DNA of 64,000 nucleotides from Rhodococcus sp. IEGM 1381 (GCF_030056795.1 NZ_JASHKQ010000001.1:620001-684000); one strand, 5' to 3'. Shown: positions 16,957-26,062, numbered from the stretch's first letter. Made by a program: numbers and translations. Notes: generated by a model from the letters alone, not told the origin.

Positions 16957-18438
16957 TTGATCACCAACATGTTCCGAATCGGCACTCTCGCGTGCGTGGG
17001 CGCACTCACGCTCACTGGCTGCTTCGCATCCGGGTCCGCGTCCGGGGATGCCGAGAACCGCGCCCGTGTGGCGATGCTGCAGCCGCCACGCTCGGGCCTG
17101 TCGCAGTTCAGCGACGATGCCTTCAAGCTCTCGCGCTGGTCCACCGCCGAAACCCTCGTCAACCTCGACGATCTCGGTGATGCTCAGCCCGGTTTGGCCA
17201 CTGCCTGGAACCGCGTCGACGAGCGCACCTGGAGTTTCGACATTCGACCCGACGTGAAGTTCCACAACGGTGTGCCTCTGGACTCCGCCGCCGTCGTCAC
17301 CGCCCTGACCGCCGCTACAACGGCCGCGCCGAAGCCGCGCATCCTCGACGGCGTCGAGCTGACGGTGACCGACACCGACGACGACACCGTCGAGGTTGCC
17401 ACCGAGGACGTCGATCCGCTGGTGCCACAACGACTCTCGAGTCCACAGCTCGCAATCCTTGCGCCCGAGGCCTATTCCGCCGGTGGCAGCAATCCCATCG
17501 GTACCGGCACCGGGCCGTTCGTATTGACTGCCGTGGACGGCACGTCGAGTGCCACCCTCGACCGCAACGAGAACTACTGGGGTGAGAACGCGAAGCTCTC
17601 CGGCATCGACGTCGACTTCGTGCCCGACGGTACGGCCCGCGCGGCCGCGCTACGTAACGGTACCGCCGATGTGGTGGAGGCGATTCCGGTGTCCCAGGCC
17701 GCCAACATCGACCAGGCACTGGTGCACGAGGTGCCGATGCCGCGTACCAACACCCTCTACCTCAATACGGCCCGCGGGGTGTTCGCCGATCCGGCAATGC
17801 GCGCTGCCGCACGGGAGTCGGTGGACAAGGATCGTCTGGTCGAGCAGGTCTACGAGGGCCGCGCCGACTCCGCGAACGGACTGCTCGGACCAGCGCTCCC
17901 GTGGGCCGCGGATCGTCCCAGCCGCACCGAGACCCCGGTGGGCGACGCCGCTGGCAAGACGATCACTCTCGCCACGTTCACCGATCGCGCCGAGCTCCCC
18001 GAGGTGGCGGTTTTGCTGCAGCAGGAGCTCGAGGCCAAGGGCTTCGTCGTGAACCAGGTGGTGCGCGAATACCAGTTCATCGAAACCGACGCGCTCAGTG
18101 GCACATTCGATGCCTTCGTCCTCTCCCGCGCCACGGTGCTCGATTCCGGCGATCCGGTGGCCTATCTGTACTCCGACTTCGCCTGTGAGGGATCGTTCAA
18201 CATCTCGCAGTTCTGTGACCCGCAGGTCGACTCCGCGCTGGCAAACGCCTCTGCCGCCGAACCCGGAGACGACCGCCGCGCCGCCATCCTCGACGCCGAG
18301 AAGCTGATCCTGGAGAAGGATGCGGCGGTGCCGATGCTGCACGAACGCGTGGTTCAGGGCGAATCCGAAGGCATCACCGACGTCGCTCGCGATCCGCGCG
18401 AGCGCACGCTCATCACCAACCACACCACCTTCGAGTAA
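16957..18438 (+). CDS. ABC transporter substrate-binding lipoprotein (SBP_bac_5)
   Basis: About 493 residues. The N-terminus FRIGTLACVGALTLTGCFA is a lipoprotein signal with lipobox LTGC, followed by a family 5 binding fold: ETLVNLDDLGDAQPGLATAW, WSFDIRPDVKFHNGVP, IGTGTGPFVL, NENYWGENAKLSGIDV. The family captures peptides, nickel chelates or metallophores. The frame also contains ATG 16936 overlapping the previous gene, but AGGAG at 16947-16951 points to TTG 16957 as start. ATG 16969 is a further option. Substrate identity cannot be read from the sequence. Confidence 0.85.
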   Translation: MITNMFRIGTLACVGALTLTGCFASGSASGDAENRARVAMLQPPRSGLSQFSDDAFKLSRWSTAETLVNLDDLGDAQPGLATAWNRVDERTWSFDIRPDVKFHNGVPLDSAAVVTALTAATTAAPKPRILDGVELTVTDTDDDTVEVATEDVDPLVPQRLSSPQLAILAPEAYSAGGSNPIGTGTGPFVLTAVDGTSSATLDRNENYWGENAKLSGIDVDFVPDGTARAAALRNGTADVVEAIPVSQAANIDQALVHEVPMPRTNTLYLNTARGVFADPAMRAAARESVDKDRLVEQVYEGRADSANGLLGPALPWAADRPSRTETPVGDAAGKTITLATFTDRAELPEVAVLLQQELEAKGFVVNQVVREYQFIETDALSGTFDAFVLSRATVLDSGDPVAYLYSDFACEGSFNISQFCDPQVDSALANASAAEPGDDRRAAILDAEKLILEKDAAVPMLHERVVQGESEGITDVARDPRERTLITNHTTFE

Positions 18439-18441
18439 GCC

Positions 18442-20193
18442 GTGAGAACAACCGCCTCACGACTGATCGCGATCACCGGCGTCGTTCTCGTCGTCGGAAT
18501 GCTGCCTTGGTTGTCCGATCGCGATCCGGCACTGAGCATTCTGCGGGCCCGCTCGGCCGAGCAGGAAGCAACCCCCGAGGCCTTGGAGGCCATTCGCCGC
18601 GATCTGGGACTCGACGCCGGGCCGCTGCGAATGTTCTGGGACTGGCTCACCGGCATCGCGTCGGGCAATCCCGGAACATCCTGGAACACAGGCCGACCGG
18701 TACTGCCCGGTGCCCTCGATGCCTTGACGGTCTCGCTCACACTCATGGTCTTCGCGATGGTGGTAGCAGTCGTCACGGCGGCTCTCGTCGTGTTGCCCAG
18801 TGTACGAGCAGGTGTGCGCGGCAGCCCGAAGCGCACCGGGGGTGGCGTCGCCGCAGCGTTGACATCGCTACCGGAGTTCCTGCTCGCGTCGGGGCTCGTT
18901 CTTCTCGGAGCCGTGTGGCTGTCCTTTCCGGCGTACGGCTGGAACGGCCCCGAGTACGCAGTGCTGCCCGCACTCGCACTCGGGCTGCCCGCGGGCGGGC
19001 TGATCGGACGATTGCTCGCCGACGCGGTTGCCGTCACCTTCACCGAGGGCTGGGTCATCACGTGGACGGTCGCCGGGTTCTCCGGGCCGCAGATCGCCGG
19101 CGCGGTGCTCCGCCGCGCACTTCCGGGTATCGCTCCGCAGATAGGTTTGGTCATGGTCGCCATGACGGGCGGCGCGGTGGCTGTCGAAAAGGTGTTCGCC
19201 ATACCGGGATTGGGTCGCACCACCCTCGGTGATGCGCAGTCTCAGGACCTACCTGCGCTGCAGATCGACATTCTGCTCCTGCTGGCGGTCAGCGCTGTCC
19301 TTGGTATCGCGGCAGAACTTGCCCGACGGCTGCTCCTCGGCAGCGCATTGCACGAGAAGGCGATGCCTATCCCGTTCGGTGTCTTTCATCCGTCACCGCG
19401 AAGGTGGTTGGTGCCGATCGCTGCGGCATCCGCCCTCGCAGTGATGGTGATCGTTGGTCTTCCACGCGATGGGCAGGCAACCACGCGGGAGAAGTTCGGG
19501 GCTCCGTCCTTTGCCTACCCGTTCGGCACGGACGCGTCCGGACGAGATCTGTTGGCCCGGGTCGCCGACGGTGCACTGCGGTCTATCGGACTCTCGCTGG
19601 CCGTCACTCTCGCGGCGCTGGTGGTCGGGGTGCTGTTGGGCCTCGTCCCGCGCGCGTCGAGGGGCCTGGTCGAGGTGACCAACGCGGCACCGCCGGTGGT
19701 CACCGGAATTCTGGTCGCGGCGATCTGGGGTCCGAGCGCGGGCGGAGCGGCCGTCGCAGTCCTGATCGTCACGTGGGCTCCGCTTGCGGCGCACACCGCC
19801 GCGCTCGTCGAGGAAACTCGCGCTCGGCCGTACATCTCCATCCTGCCCACGCTCGGAGCAGGAAACGCACGAATTCTGTTCGGGTCCGTAGTGCCCACCG
19901 TGGTTCCGGTAGTGCTGCGGCACGCCATGATTCGTCTGCCCGGAGTCGCTCTGGCCCTGGCCGCACTCGGATTTCTCGGTCTCGGACCGCAACCGCCGAC
20001 GGCAGACTGGGGATTGATCCTGTCCGACGGAGTCGCAGCGGTCGAGCGGGCGCCGTGGGTGGCAGCAGCTCCGTTGGCGTCGTTGATCGCCCTCGCCGTT
20101 CTCGCTGTATCTCTCGCCGCGGCCACGTCGGGTCGGGTGAGGTCGACCGGTAGCGTCGTCGAGACAGTCGATGCAGGAGGGCGCGTTACATGA
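18442..20193 (+). CDS. Fused double permease (DppB-DppC type) of an ABC transporter
   Basis: The 583-residue protein joins two binding-protein-dependent permeases. The first half (about 1-300) has DALTVSLTLMVFAMVVA and, at its EAA loop, GAVLRRALPGIAPQIG followed by GGAVAVEKVFAIPGLG, as in DppB. The second half (about 310-570) has PFGTDASGRDLLARVADGA, the EAA-like LGAGNARILFGSVVPTVVPV and ALGFLGLGPQPPTADWG, as in DppC. The two halves are normally separate genes. The start is a GTG 4 nt after the previous stop, and the end overlaps the MFS gene by ATGA. Confidence 0.88.
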   Translation: MRTTASRLIAITGVVLVVGMLPWLSDRDPALSILRARSAEQEATPEALEAIRRDLGLDAGPLRMFWDWLTGIASGNPGTSWNTGRPVLPGALDALTVSLTLMVFAMVVAVVTAALVVLPSVRAGVRGSPKRTGGGVAAALTSLPEFLLASGLVLLGAVWLSFPAYGWNGPEYAVLPALALGLPAGGLIGRLLADAVAVTFTEGWVITWTVAGFSGPQIAGAVLRRALPGIAPQIGLVMVAMTGGAVAVEKVFAIPGLGRTTLGDAQSQDLPALQIDILLLLAVSAVLGIAAELARRLLLGSALHEKAMPIPFGVFHPSPRRWLVPIAAASALAVMVIVGLPRDGQATTREKFGAPSFAYPFGTDASGRDLLARVADGALRSIGLSLAVTLAALVVGVLLGLVPRASRGLVEVTNAAPPVVTGILVAAIWGPSAGGAAVAVLIVTWAPLAAHTAALVEETRARPYISILPTLGAGNARILFGSVVPTVVPVVLRHAMIRLPGVALALAALGFLGLGPQPPTADWGLILSDGVAAVERAPWVAAAPLASLIALAVLAVSLAAATSGRVRSTGSVVETVDAGGRVT

Positions 20194-21455
20194 GTTCGAG
20201 GACCGACACGTCGCCGACGCGATGGCGGTGGTCGTTTCTCGTCGACCTACGGCGGGCCACCCCTACCGTCCGACTGCTCGTACTCACCCAGATGACCTTC
20301 AACATCGGCTTTTTCATGGTGTTGCCGTATCTGTCGGTGCATCTGACGGCCGATCTGGGACTCGGGGCGGCGCTCGTCGGTGTCGTGCTCGGAATCAGAA
20401 CCTTCTCGCAGCAAGGACTGTTCTTCGTCGGTGGCACCCTCGCCGATCGGTGGGGCATCAAGCCGGTCGTTCTCGTCGGCTGTGTGTTGCGGGTGGTGGG
20501 GTTTGTGGGCCTGGCCTTCGCCGATTCGCTGCCTTCCGTGCTGATCGCCACGGTACTGGTTGGATTTGCGGCGGCATTGTTCTCTCCCGCAGTCGAATCC
20601 GCAGTCGCAATCGAGGCGGGCAAGAGCGAGCGCAGTGGCTCGGTTTCTCGGGTGGAGACGTTCGCGCTCATGTCGGTGTGTAGCCAGATCGGCTCGTTCA
20701 CCGGCCCGCTCGTCGGATCGTTGTTGTTGTTTGCCGACTTCCGCGTCGCGTGCCTCGTCGCCGCAGGAATTTTCGTTCTGGTCATCGCAGCCCACGTGCG
20801 GTGGTTGCCGCGCGAGCGCGGCGAGCATCGCGACGATCCGTGGCTCTCGGGCTGGACCGATGTGGTGCGCAACAGAACTTTTGTGCTGTTCGCGGTGGCG
20901 ATGAGCGCGCAACTGGTGGCCTACAACCAGCTGTATCTGCTGCTGCCCCTCGAGGTGGAGCGAGCCTGGGGATCGCAGACGGTAGTGGGGTGGTTCTTCG
21001 CGATCTCGGCGGTATTCGTGGTTTCGGCGCAGCTGCCGATCACCCGACGCGTCGCGGGTACGGCACCGCGTCTCACGCTGCCGATCGGATTTGCCGTCAT
21101 GGCAGTGTCTTTCGTTCTCGTAGCCGTTGCTGCGCCGCTCGAACTGCACGGATGGGTGGGTCTGGTCCCGGCGGCACTGTTCGTGTTGCTTCTCGCTCTG
21201 GGGCAGATGATTGCCATGCCCCAGGCCCGGGACCTGGTGCCGCGCATGGCTGCCGAACGTCGACTGGGCTCGTACTACGGATTCATGGCCTCGCTCGGTG
21301 GCATAGGGGTACTGATCGGATCGATCGCACTCGGTGCGGTGATCGATGCCTCCCCCGACACCGGTTGGGGTGCGGCTATCCCCTGGCTGGTCGCTGCGCT
21401 GTTCCCCATTGCCAGTGTCGTCGGCCTTCGCGTGGTGCTCGCTCGCCTCGACTGA
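20190..21455 (+). CDS. MFS transporter, last gene of the Cnt-like operon
   Basis: This 421-residue, 12-segment MFS protein has the loop 2-3 motif GGTLADRWGIKPVVL and VLGIRTFSQQGLF of drug-exporter type carriers. It overlaps the fused permease gene by 4 nt, so it belongs to the same transcript. An importer plus an MFS exporter in one operon is the plan of the staphylopine/pseudopaline systems, where CntE exports the metallophore. No opine-synthesis genes (CntKLM) are in the window, so this role is an inference. Confidence 0.85.
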   Translation: MSSRTDTSPTRWRWSFLVDLRRATPTVRLLVLTQMTFNIGFFMVLPYLSVHLTADLGLGAALVGVVLGIRTFSQQGLFFVGGTLADRWGIKPVVLVGCVLRVVGFVGLAFADSLPSVLIATVLVGFAAALFSPAVESAVAIEAGKSERSGSVSRVETFALMSVCSQIGSFTGPLVGSLLLFADFRVACLVAAGIFVLVIAAHVRWLPRERGEHRDDPWLSGWTDVVRNRTFVLFAVAMSAQLVAYNQLYLLLPLEVERAWGSQTVVGWFFAISAVFVVSAQLPITRRVAGTAPRLTLPIGFAVMAVSFVLVAVAAPLELHGWVGLVPAALFVLLLALGQMIAMPQARDLVPRMAAERRLGSYYGFMASLGGIGVLIGSIALGAVIDASPDTGWGAAIPWLVAALFPIASVVGLRVVLARLD

Positions 21456-21477
21456 GTTGGTTCTAGTGGTCACCGGC

Positions 21478-21503
21478 GCCGCAAACGCGCGCGCGTTTGC
21501 GGC
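21478..21503. terminator. Bidirectional terminator hairpin
   Basis: A perfect 26-bp palindrome with 13-bp arms (GCCGCAAACGCGC and its complement) sits between the convergent MFS and SnoaL-like genes. It has no U-tract. Confidence 0.65.
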
Positions 21504-21511
21504 GGCCCCGG

Positions 21512-21829
21512 CTACACCCTGATCCGCAGCACCGAGATCCGCCCGTCCTGGGTGATCTCGAAGTAGTACGACAGGTTCACCGGGCTCCCGGGAAAGTCAC
21601 CCGAGATCTCTGCGGTGGTGGTGCGGCCTGCGCCGAATTCCACCGTGGAGAGTACGGCGTAGTGCACCTGCGGCACCTCGGTTCGCCAGCGTCGAATCTC
21701 GTCGATGCCGTGGTACTCGACGCCTTCGTCCTCCACAACAGCGTCGGGTGTGAACTGGGCGAAGTAGGGCTCGGAGTCCGCCAGTGTCGCGAGCTCGAAG
21801 TAGCGGTCGATGATCTGTGATTCGTTCAT
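21512..21829 (-). CDS. SnoaL/NTF2-like small protein
   Basis: The 105-residue protein has a cone-shaped NTF2-like pattern: an N-terminal helix (ESQIIDRYFELATLADSEPY), FTPDAVVEDEGVEYHGIDEI and a run of strands ending ISVLRIRV. Such proteins often bind or isomerise small hydrophobic molecules, but many are uncharacterised. It is divergent from a MerR gene across a region of G/C-run palindromes, so it may be a target of that regulator. Confidence 0.7.
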   Translation of the reverse strand: MNESQIIDRYFELATLADSEPYFAQFTPDAVVEDEGVEYHGIDEIRRWRTEVPQVHYAVLSTVEFGAGRTTTAEISGDFPGSPVNLSYYFEITQDGRISVLRIRV

Positions 21830-21845
21830 GAACCGAGCCTCACCC

Positions 21846-21883
21846 CTCCCCCACAGGGAGAGTCCACTCTCCCCCAGGGGGAG
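21846..21883. promoter_or_regulatory. MerR-type operator pair
   Basis: CTCCCCCAGGGGGAG at 21869-21883 is a perfect 7-1-7 palindrome and CTCCC...GGGAG at 21846-21860 is a second, 5-5-5 one, about 23 bp apart. They fill the 70 bp between the SnoaL-like and MerR genes. MerR activators bind such dyads within long-spacer promoters. Confidence 0.7.
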
Positions 21884-21899
21884 GGGTCACAATATCGAC

Positions 21900-22712
21900 A
21901 TGAACGGATTGCTGACGATCGGCGAGTTCTCCCGGATCACGCACCTGTCCGTGAAGACACTCCGGCGCTATCACGAGTCGGGGCTGCTCGAACCTGCGAC
22001 CGTCGACGATTTCTCCGGCTATCGGTACTACGACACGCATCAGGTGGCGACGGCGCAGATCATCAGTCGGTTCCGCAGTATGCAGATGCCCGAGCGTGAG
22101 GTGCGGGCGATCGTCACCACACCGGATCCCGACGCCCGAGCCCGACTGATCACCGAACATCTCGGCCGACTCGAGCGGCAGTTGGACGACACGCGATCAG
22201 CGGTGACGGCACTGCGCCGGTTGTTGGATCCGACTCCGCCCACTATCGAGGTCCAACGCATACTCGACGAACAGTGTTCGGTCGCAGCAATTTCCGAGGT
22301 GATCGACGCGTCCGATGTGCTGGATTGGTACTCCGAAGCGATGGCCGAGATCGACGCAGCGGTTTCCGAGACCACCGGACCACCGGGCGGGCTCTACGAC
22401 AACGAGCTGTTCACAGAAGGTCGCGGGGTCATGACCGTGTACGTTCCCACTTCAGTGAGCCCGTCCGTCGGTCGAATTCGTCCGATGACGTTGCAGCCCA
22501 ATGAACTTGCAGTGACGGTCCATCATGGGCCGCACGACGACATCGACGTTACGTACGGCGCTCTCGGGGTGTACGTCGAGACGAATGGCCTGGCGATCGC
22601 GGGGCCGGTACGTGAGGTCTATGTCGTCGGTCCGCGCGATACCGCGCATTCGACGCTGTGGCGCACGGAAATCGGATGGCCGGTGTTCACGGCGACGTCG
22701 ACCTCGACTTGA
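21900..22712 (+). CDS. MerR-family regulator with GyrI-like effector domain
   Basis: From ATG 21900 the protein has 270 residues. It has a MerR winged helix (MNGLLTIGEFSRITHLSVKT, LRRYHESGLLEPA, SGYRYY), a coiled-coil linker around 80-115, and a C-terminal GyrI-like effector domain (about 120-270; ELAVTVHHGPHDDIDVTYGA). This is the BmrR/BltR architecture, which senses multiple hydrophobic drugs and activates efflux genes. No efflux gene is adjacent, so targets may be the SnoaL-like gene and itself. Confidence 0.88.
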   Translation: MNGLLTIGEFSRITHLSVKTLRRYHESGLLEPATVDDFSGYRYYDTHQVATAQIISRFRSMQMPEREVRAIVTTPDPDARARLITEHLGRLERQLDDTRSAVTALRRLLDPTPPTIEVQRILDEQCSVAAISEVIDASDVLDWYSEAMAEIDAAVSETTGPPGGLYDNELFTEGRGVMTVYVPTSVSPSVGRIRPMTLQPNELAVTVHHGPHDDIDVTYGALGVYVETNGLAIAGPVREVYVVGPRDTAHSTLWRTEIGWPVFTATSTST

Positions 22713-23531
22713 TCAGCGACCCAGCTGTCTGCTTGCGCTGTCGAGTTCGGCATGCGCGCCGATTTTCGCGTTTCGTCCCGCTCGATCTCCGGCCTTGCGG
22801 GCACCCTCGGAGTACCCGGCGTTCGCGCTCTGGCCCCGCCAGTGTCCTCGCGCAGTCGAGGTCTGCCGATAGTAGTCGCGCAGCTCGACCTCCTTGTTAC
22901 GCAACACCAATGCGGTACCGGCACCCTGCTGTTCCTGAGCGATCGCTTTGGCCTCGGTGTCTTTCTTCACCTCGCCCAGTCGCTGACCGATTCGTGCTGC
23001 GAATGCGGTCTGGAAGTTCAACCGTGCCGTCACGGCAGCGACGGGCACTTCCTCGCGCCGGGTGTAGCGTCGACGATTCTTGATCTCGCTGACGGTGCGA
23101 ATGGCCGTCTCGGATTTGTAGGCACCGGATTTGATGTACGCATCCGAGGCCCGGACCATCTGGATCAGTAGAGACGAGTACAGGGCCTCGGTGGTCTCGA
23201 TGTCGGAGTCGAAACCATAGGCGAACACCTGCGTCGACGATCTGGACACATCGCACTGGACGTCGTTTGCATGGGCGATGGCGACGAACAGTTGAACGTA
23301 GGTCTTGAGCCCACGCTTGCCCGGTTCACCGATGGGAATGACCTTCTGGGTAGGCGCCGCCTGCCGTTCGCGGGATGCGCTGTGCGAACGCGCCACAGCC
23401 AGGTCCACCGATGCCGACGTGGCCAAACGCTGAGCAGCCTCCATGAAGGCCTCGGCCTCGTGGGGGTTGTCGGTGGACTCCGCCTGGCGCAGCAATCCGC
23501 CGATTCGCGTCAGCATCTTGTCCGAACTCAT
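22713..23531 (-). CDS. DUF2786-domain protein
   Basis: The 272-residue protein has the DUF2786 front end (MLTRIGGLLRQAESTDNPHE followed by AEAFMEAAQRLATSASVDL), which resembles the N-terminus of phage and plasmid-borne proteins of unknown role. The middle (about 80-180) is a mixed domain with FVAIAHANDVQCDVSRSSTQ and FGFDSDIETTEALY-like sequence. The C-terminus is rich in Arg, Lys and Ala (GYSEGARKAGDRAGRNAKIG). No function is established. It is divergent from the sugar-binding lipoprotein gene. Confidence 0.75.
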   Translation of the reverse strand: MSSDKMLTRIGGLLRQAESTDNPHEAEAFMEAAQRLATSASVDLAVARSHSASRERQAAPTQKVIPIGEPGKRGLKTYVQLFVAIAHANDVQCDVSRSSTQVFAYGFDSDIETTEALYSSLLIQMVRASDAYIKSGAYKSETAIRTVSEIKNRRRYTRREEVPVAAVTARLNFQTAFAARIGQRLGEVKKDTEAKAIAQEQQGAGTALVLRNKEVELRDYYRQTSTARGHWRGQSANAGYSEGARKAGDRAGRNAKIGAHAELDSASRQLGR

Positions 23532-23625
23532 GAGCGAAAGGGTACCGGGCACCTCCGACACGTCCGGGTTGACCGATTCAGGAACTCGATAATGACCCCG
23601 GCGCGGTGAGTTGTGTGCCACAGTT

Positions 23626-23648
23626 CCCCTCGACATATGTGTCGGGGG
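23626..23648. repeat. Hairpin/inverted repeat before the sugar importer
   Basis: CGACA (23631-23635) and TGTCG (23640-23644) form a stem around TATG that extends through a T-G wobble into CCC/GGG on either side. It lies about 75 bp before the lpqY-like start and could be a regulator site. Confidence 0.4.
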
Positions 23649-23720
23649 AGCATCACAGCACGATTCTGCATGCCGATCTCCGGGCGCATACCACCGCGTA
23701 GAAGTAAGTGGAGAGAACAC

Positions 23721-25001
23721 ATGGCGTCTTTGATCACGAAGGTGGCAGTGGTTGCAACAGCAGCCACGCTGCTGACGCTCACCGGATGTTCGAGCGACAG
23801 CGGTTCGAGCGGCGATTCGGGCGCTGCGTCCGAAAACGCCGACGGCCGTGGACCTATCACGTACGTCGAGGGCCAGGACACCACCGAAACCGGTGTCGTC
23901 CAGCAGATCATCTCGGAGTGGAACTCCAGCCACCCCGAAGAGCAGGTCACCTTCAAGGAGCAGTCTGCCGACGCCGACCAGGCCCACGACGACTTCGTTC
24001 AGCAGCTCCAGGCACAGCAGAGCGACTACGACGTGATGGCACTCGACGTCGTCTGGACCGCCGAGTTCGCGGCCAAGGGCTGGCTCGTGCCGCTCGAGGG
24101 CGAATTCGCCCTCGACAACGCAGGGGTTCTGCCCGCGACCGTCGCGAGCGCGACCTACAACGGCAAGCAGTACGCCGCACCGAAGAACACCAACGGTGGA
24201 TTGCTCTACTACCGCAGTGATCTCCTCCCCGAAGCGCCCACCACCTGGGCCGAGCTCACCGAGGACTGCCAGGTCGCCCGGGACAACAACATCGACTGCT
24301 ACGCAGGGCAATTCGCTCCCTACGAAGGTCTGACGGCCAACGCGTCGGAGATCATCAACGCGCACGGCGGTTCGATCGTCGCCGAGGACGGCAAGACCCC
24401 CACCGTCAACAGCCCGGAGGCCAAGGCCGGACTGCAGACCCTCGTCACCGCGTTCGAGACCGGCGTCATCCCGGCCCAGGACACCACGTTCAAGGAGTCC
24501 GACAGCCAGCAGGCGTTCCAGGACGGACAGACGTTGTTCCTGCGCAACTGGCCGTACGTCTACGGCACCGCCGCAGAAGAAGGTTCGGCGGTGGTCGGCA
24601 AGTACGCGGTCGCACCGCTTCCCGGAGTCACCGGAGTGGGCACCTCGACGCTCGGCGGATACAACGCCGCGATCAGCGCGTACTCCGAGAACAAGGCCAC
24701 TGCGGCCGACTTCCTGCGATTCATGCAGGGCGAGAAGGCCCAGCGCATCATCGCCGAGGGCGCTTTGCCGCCCGTGCTCTCGTCGCTGTACGACGATCCC
24801 GCACTGATCGCCGCGATGCCGTACCTTCCCGCACTGAAGACATCCATCGAGAACGCAGTTCCGCGCCCCGTCACCCCGTTCTACCCGGCCGTATCGAAGG
24901 CAGTGCAGGACAACGTGTCTGCCGCCATCAAGGGTGAGAAGAGCGTGGACCAGGCGATCACGGACATGCAGGCCGGTATCGAAACCGCCGGCGCCAACTG
25001 A
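23721..25001 (+). CDS. Sugar ABC transporter binding lipoprotein (LpqY/TusE-like)
   Basis: The 426-residue protein starts at ATG 23721 (GGAGAG upstream). It has a lipoprotein signal ending LTLTGC and an SBP_bac_1 fold. YDVMALDVVWTAEFAAKGWL followed by VPLEGEF closely matches the trehalose-binding LpqY of mycobacteria and TusE of corynebacteria, as do LYYRSDLLPEAPTTW and FLRNWPYVY. It probably delivers trehalose or another alpha-glucoside to the two permeases encoded just downstream. An alternative maltose-type substrate cannot be excluded. Confidence 0.85.
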   Translation: MASLITKVAVVATAATLLTLTGCSSDSGSSGDSGAASENADGRGPITYVEGQDTTETGVVQQIISEWNSSHPEEQVTFKEQSADADQAHDDFVQQLQAQQSDYDVMALDVVWTAEFAAKGWLVPLEGEFALDNAGVLPATVASATYNGKQYAAPKNTNGGLLYYRSDLLPEAPTTWAELTEDCQVARDNNIDCYAGQFAPYEGLTANASEIINAHGGSIVAEDGKTPTVNSPEAKAGLQTLVTAFETGVIPAQDTTFKESDSQQAFQDGQTLFLRNWPYVYGTAAEEGSAVVGKYAVAPLPGVTGVGTSTLGGYNAAISAYSENKATAADFLRFMQGEKAQRIIAEGALPPVLSSLYDDPALIAAMPYLPALKTSIENAVPRPVTPFYPAVSKAVQDNVSAAIKGEKSVDQAITDMQAGIETAGAN

Positions 25002-25015
25002 TTTCGGGAGAACCA

Positions 25016-26062
25016 ATGGCTGTACCTGCTGGGGTAACCAGTGGGGCCGCCGCAACCACCGCGGCCGGGGGCTCGTCCCCCGGCCGCGGTCGGCATGTGC
25101 GGTCCAAGAACAAGCGCTTCGGCCTGACGCAGGGTCGGGCTTGGCTGTTGATCGCACCGACGATGGTGATCCTCGCGATCGTCATCGTCTACCCGGTGAT
25201 CCGAGCTCTGGTGATGTCCTTCTCCAAGGATCCCGGTCTCGATCCCGCTACCGGCATGTTCGTCTCCGGCGGTTCTGCCGGCTTCGACAACTACACGCAT
25301 TGGATTCTGCAGCAGTGCACCTCGGCGTCGGGCACGTTGGTGCCTTGCCCGCCGGGAACTCTCGGTTCACAGTTCTGGGGTGCGGTCGGGAACACAGCGT
25401 TCTTCACGGTCGTGACCGTGTCCATCGAGGTCGTGATCGGCTTCGGTATGGCCGTCATCATGGGCAAGACCTTCGCTGGACGCGCTTTGCTGCGCGCGGC
25501 GATCCTGATCCCCTGGGCTATCCCGACGGCGGTCACGGCCAAGCTCTGGTACTTCATCTTCGCGTACGACGGTATCGCCAATCGCATTCTGGGAACGAAC
25601 ATTCTGTGGACCGGCGACGCGTGGCCCGCTCGCTTTGCGGTGATCATCGCCGACGTGTGGAAGACGACGCCGTTCATGGCGCTGTTGATTCTGGCCGGGT
25701 TGCAGATGATTCCCGCCGACGTCTACGAGGCTGCTCGCGTCGACGGGGCGTCGGCGTGGCAGCGTTTCACCAAGATCACGCTGCCATTGGTCAAGCCCGC
25801 GTTGATGGTCGCGATTCTGTTCCGCACCATGGACGCGCTTCGTATGTACGACTTGCCCGCCATCCTCACCGAGGGTAATCCCGCCACGCGAACCATCTCG
25901 ATCCTGGTGGTGGATCAGATCCGGCAGGGATTCAACAGCGCTGCGTCGTTGTCGACCATCTCGTTCATCATGATATTCGTCGTGGCATTCATCCTGGTGA
26001 AGTTTCTCGGTGCCAATGCCGTTGCCACTCAGGACAATCAGCGTAAGGGGCCCGGCCGATGA
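25016..26062 (+). CDS. Sugar ABC transporter permease (SugA/MalF type)
   Basis: The 348-residue protein has a polar, Gly/Ala-rich cytoplasmic N-terminus (1-40) and six membrane segments. The EAA loop is DVYEAARVDGASAWQRFTKI followed by TLPLVKP. An unusual external loop (about 90-120) contains two cysteines (QQCTSASGTLVPCPPG), as seen in actinobacterial SugA-type permeases. It begins 14 bp after the binding-protein gene and overlaps the next permease by ATGA. Confidence 0.88.
   Translation: MAVPAGVTSGAAATTAAGGSSPGRGRHVRSKNKRFGLTQGRAWLLIAPTMVILAIVIVYPVIRALVMSFSKDPGLDPATGMFVSGGSAGFDNYTHWILQQCTSASGTLVPCPPGTLGSQFWGAVGNTAFFTVVTVSIEVVIGFGMAVIMGKTFAGRALLRAAILIPWAIPTAVTAKLWYFIFAYDGIANRILGTNILWTGDAWPARFAVIIADVWKTTPFMALLILAGLQMIPADVYEAARVDGASAWQRFTKITLPLVKPALMVAILFRTMDALRMYDLPAILTEGNPATRTISILVVDQIRQGFNSAASLSTISFIMIFVVAFILVKFLGANAVATQDNQRKGPGR

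Noticed and set aside
20247..21473. A 408-codon minus-strand frame over the MFS gene
   Set aside because: Low-complexity Arg/His/Gln composition and no start signal. The plus strand carries the MFS motifs.
23532..25157. Long minus-strand open frame reaching upstream of the DUF2786 gene and across the sugar-binding lipoprotein gene
   Set aside because: The part beyond 23531 is the shadow of the lipoprotein gene. The DUF2786 similarity begins at the ATG at 23531.
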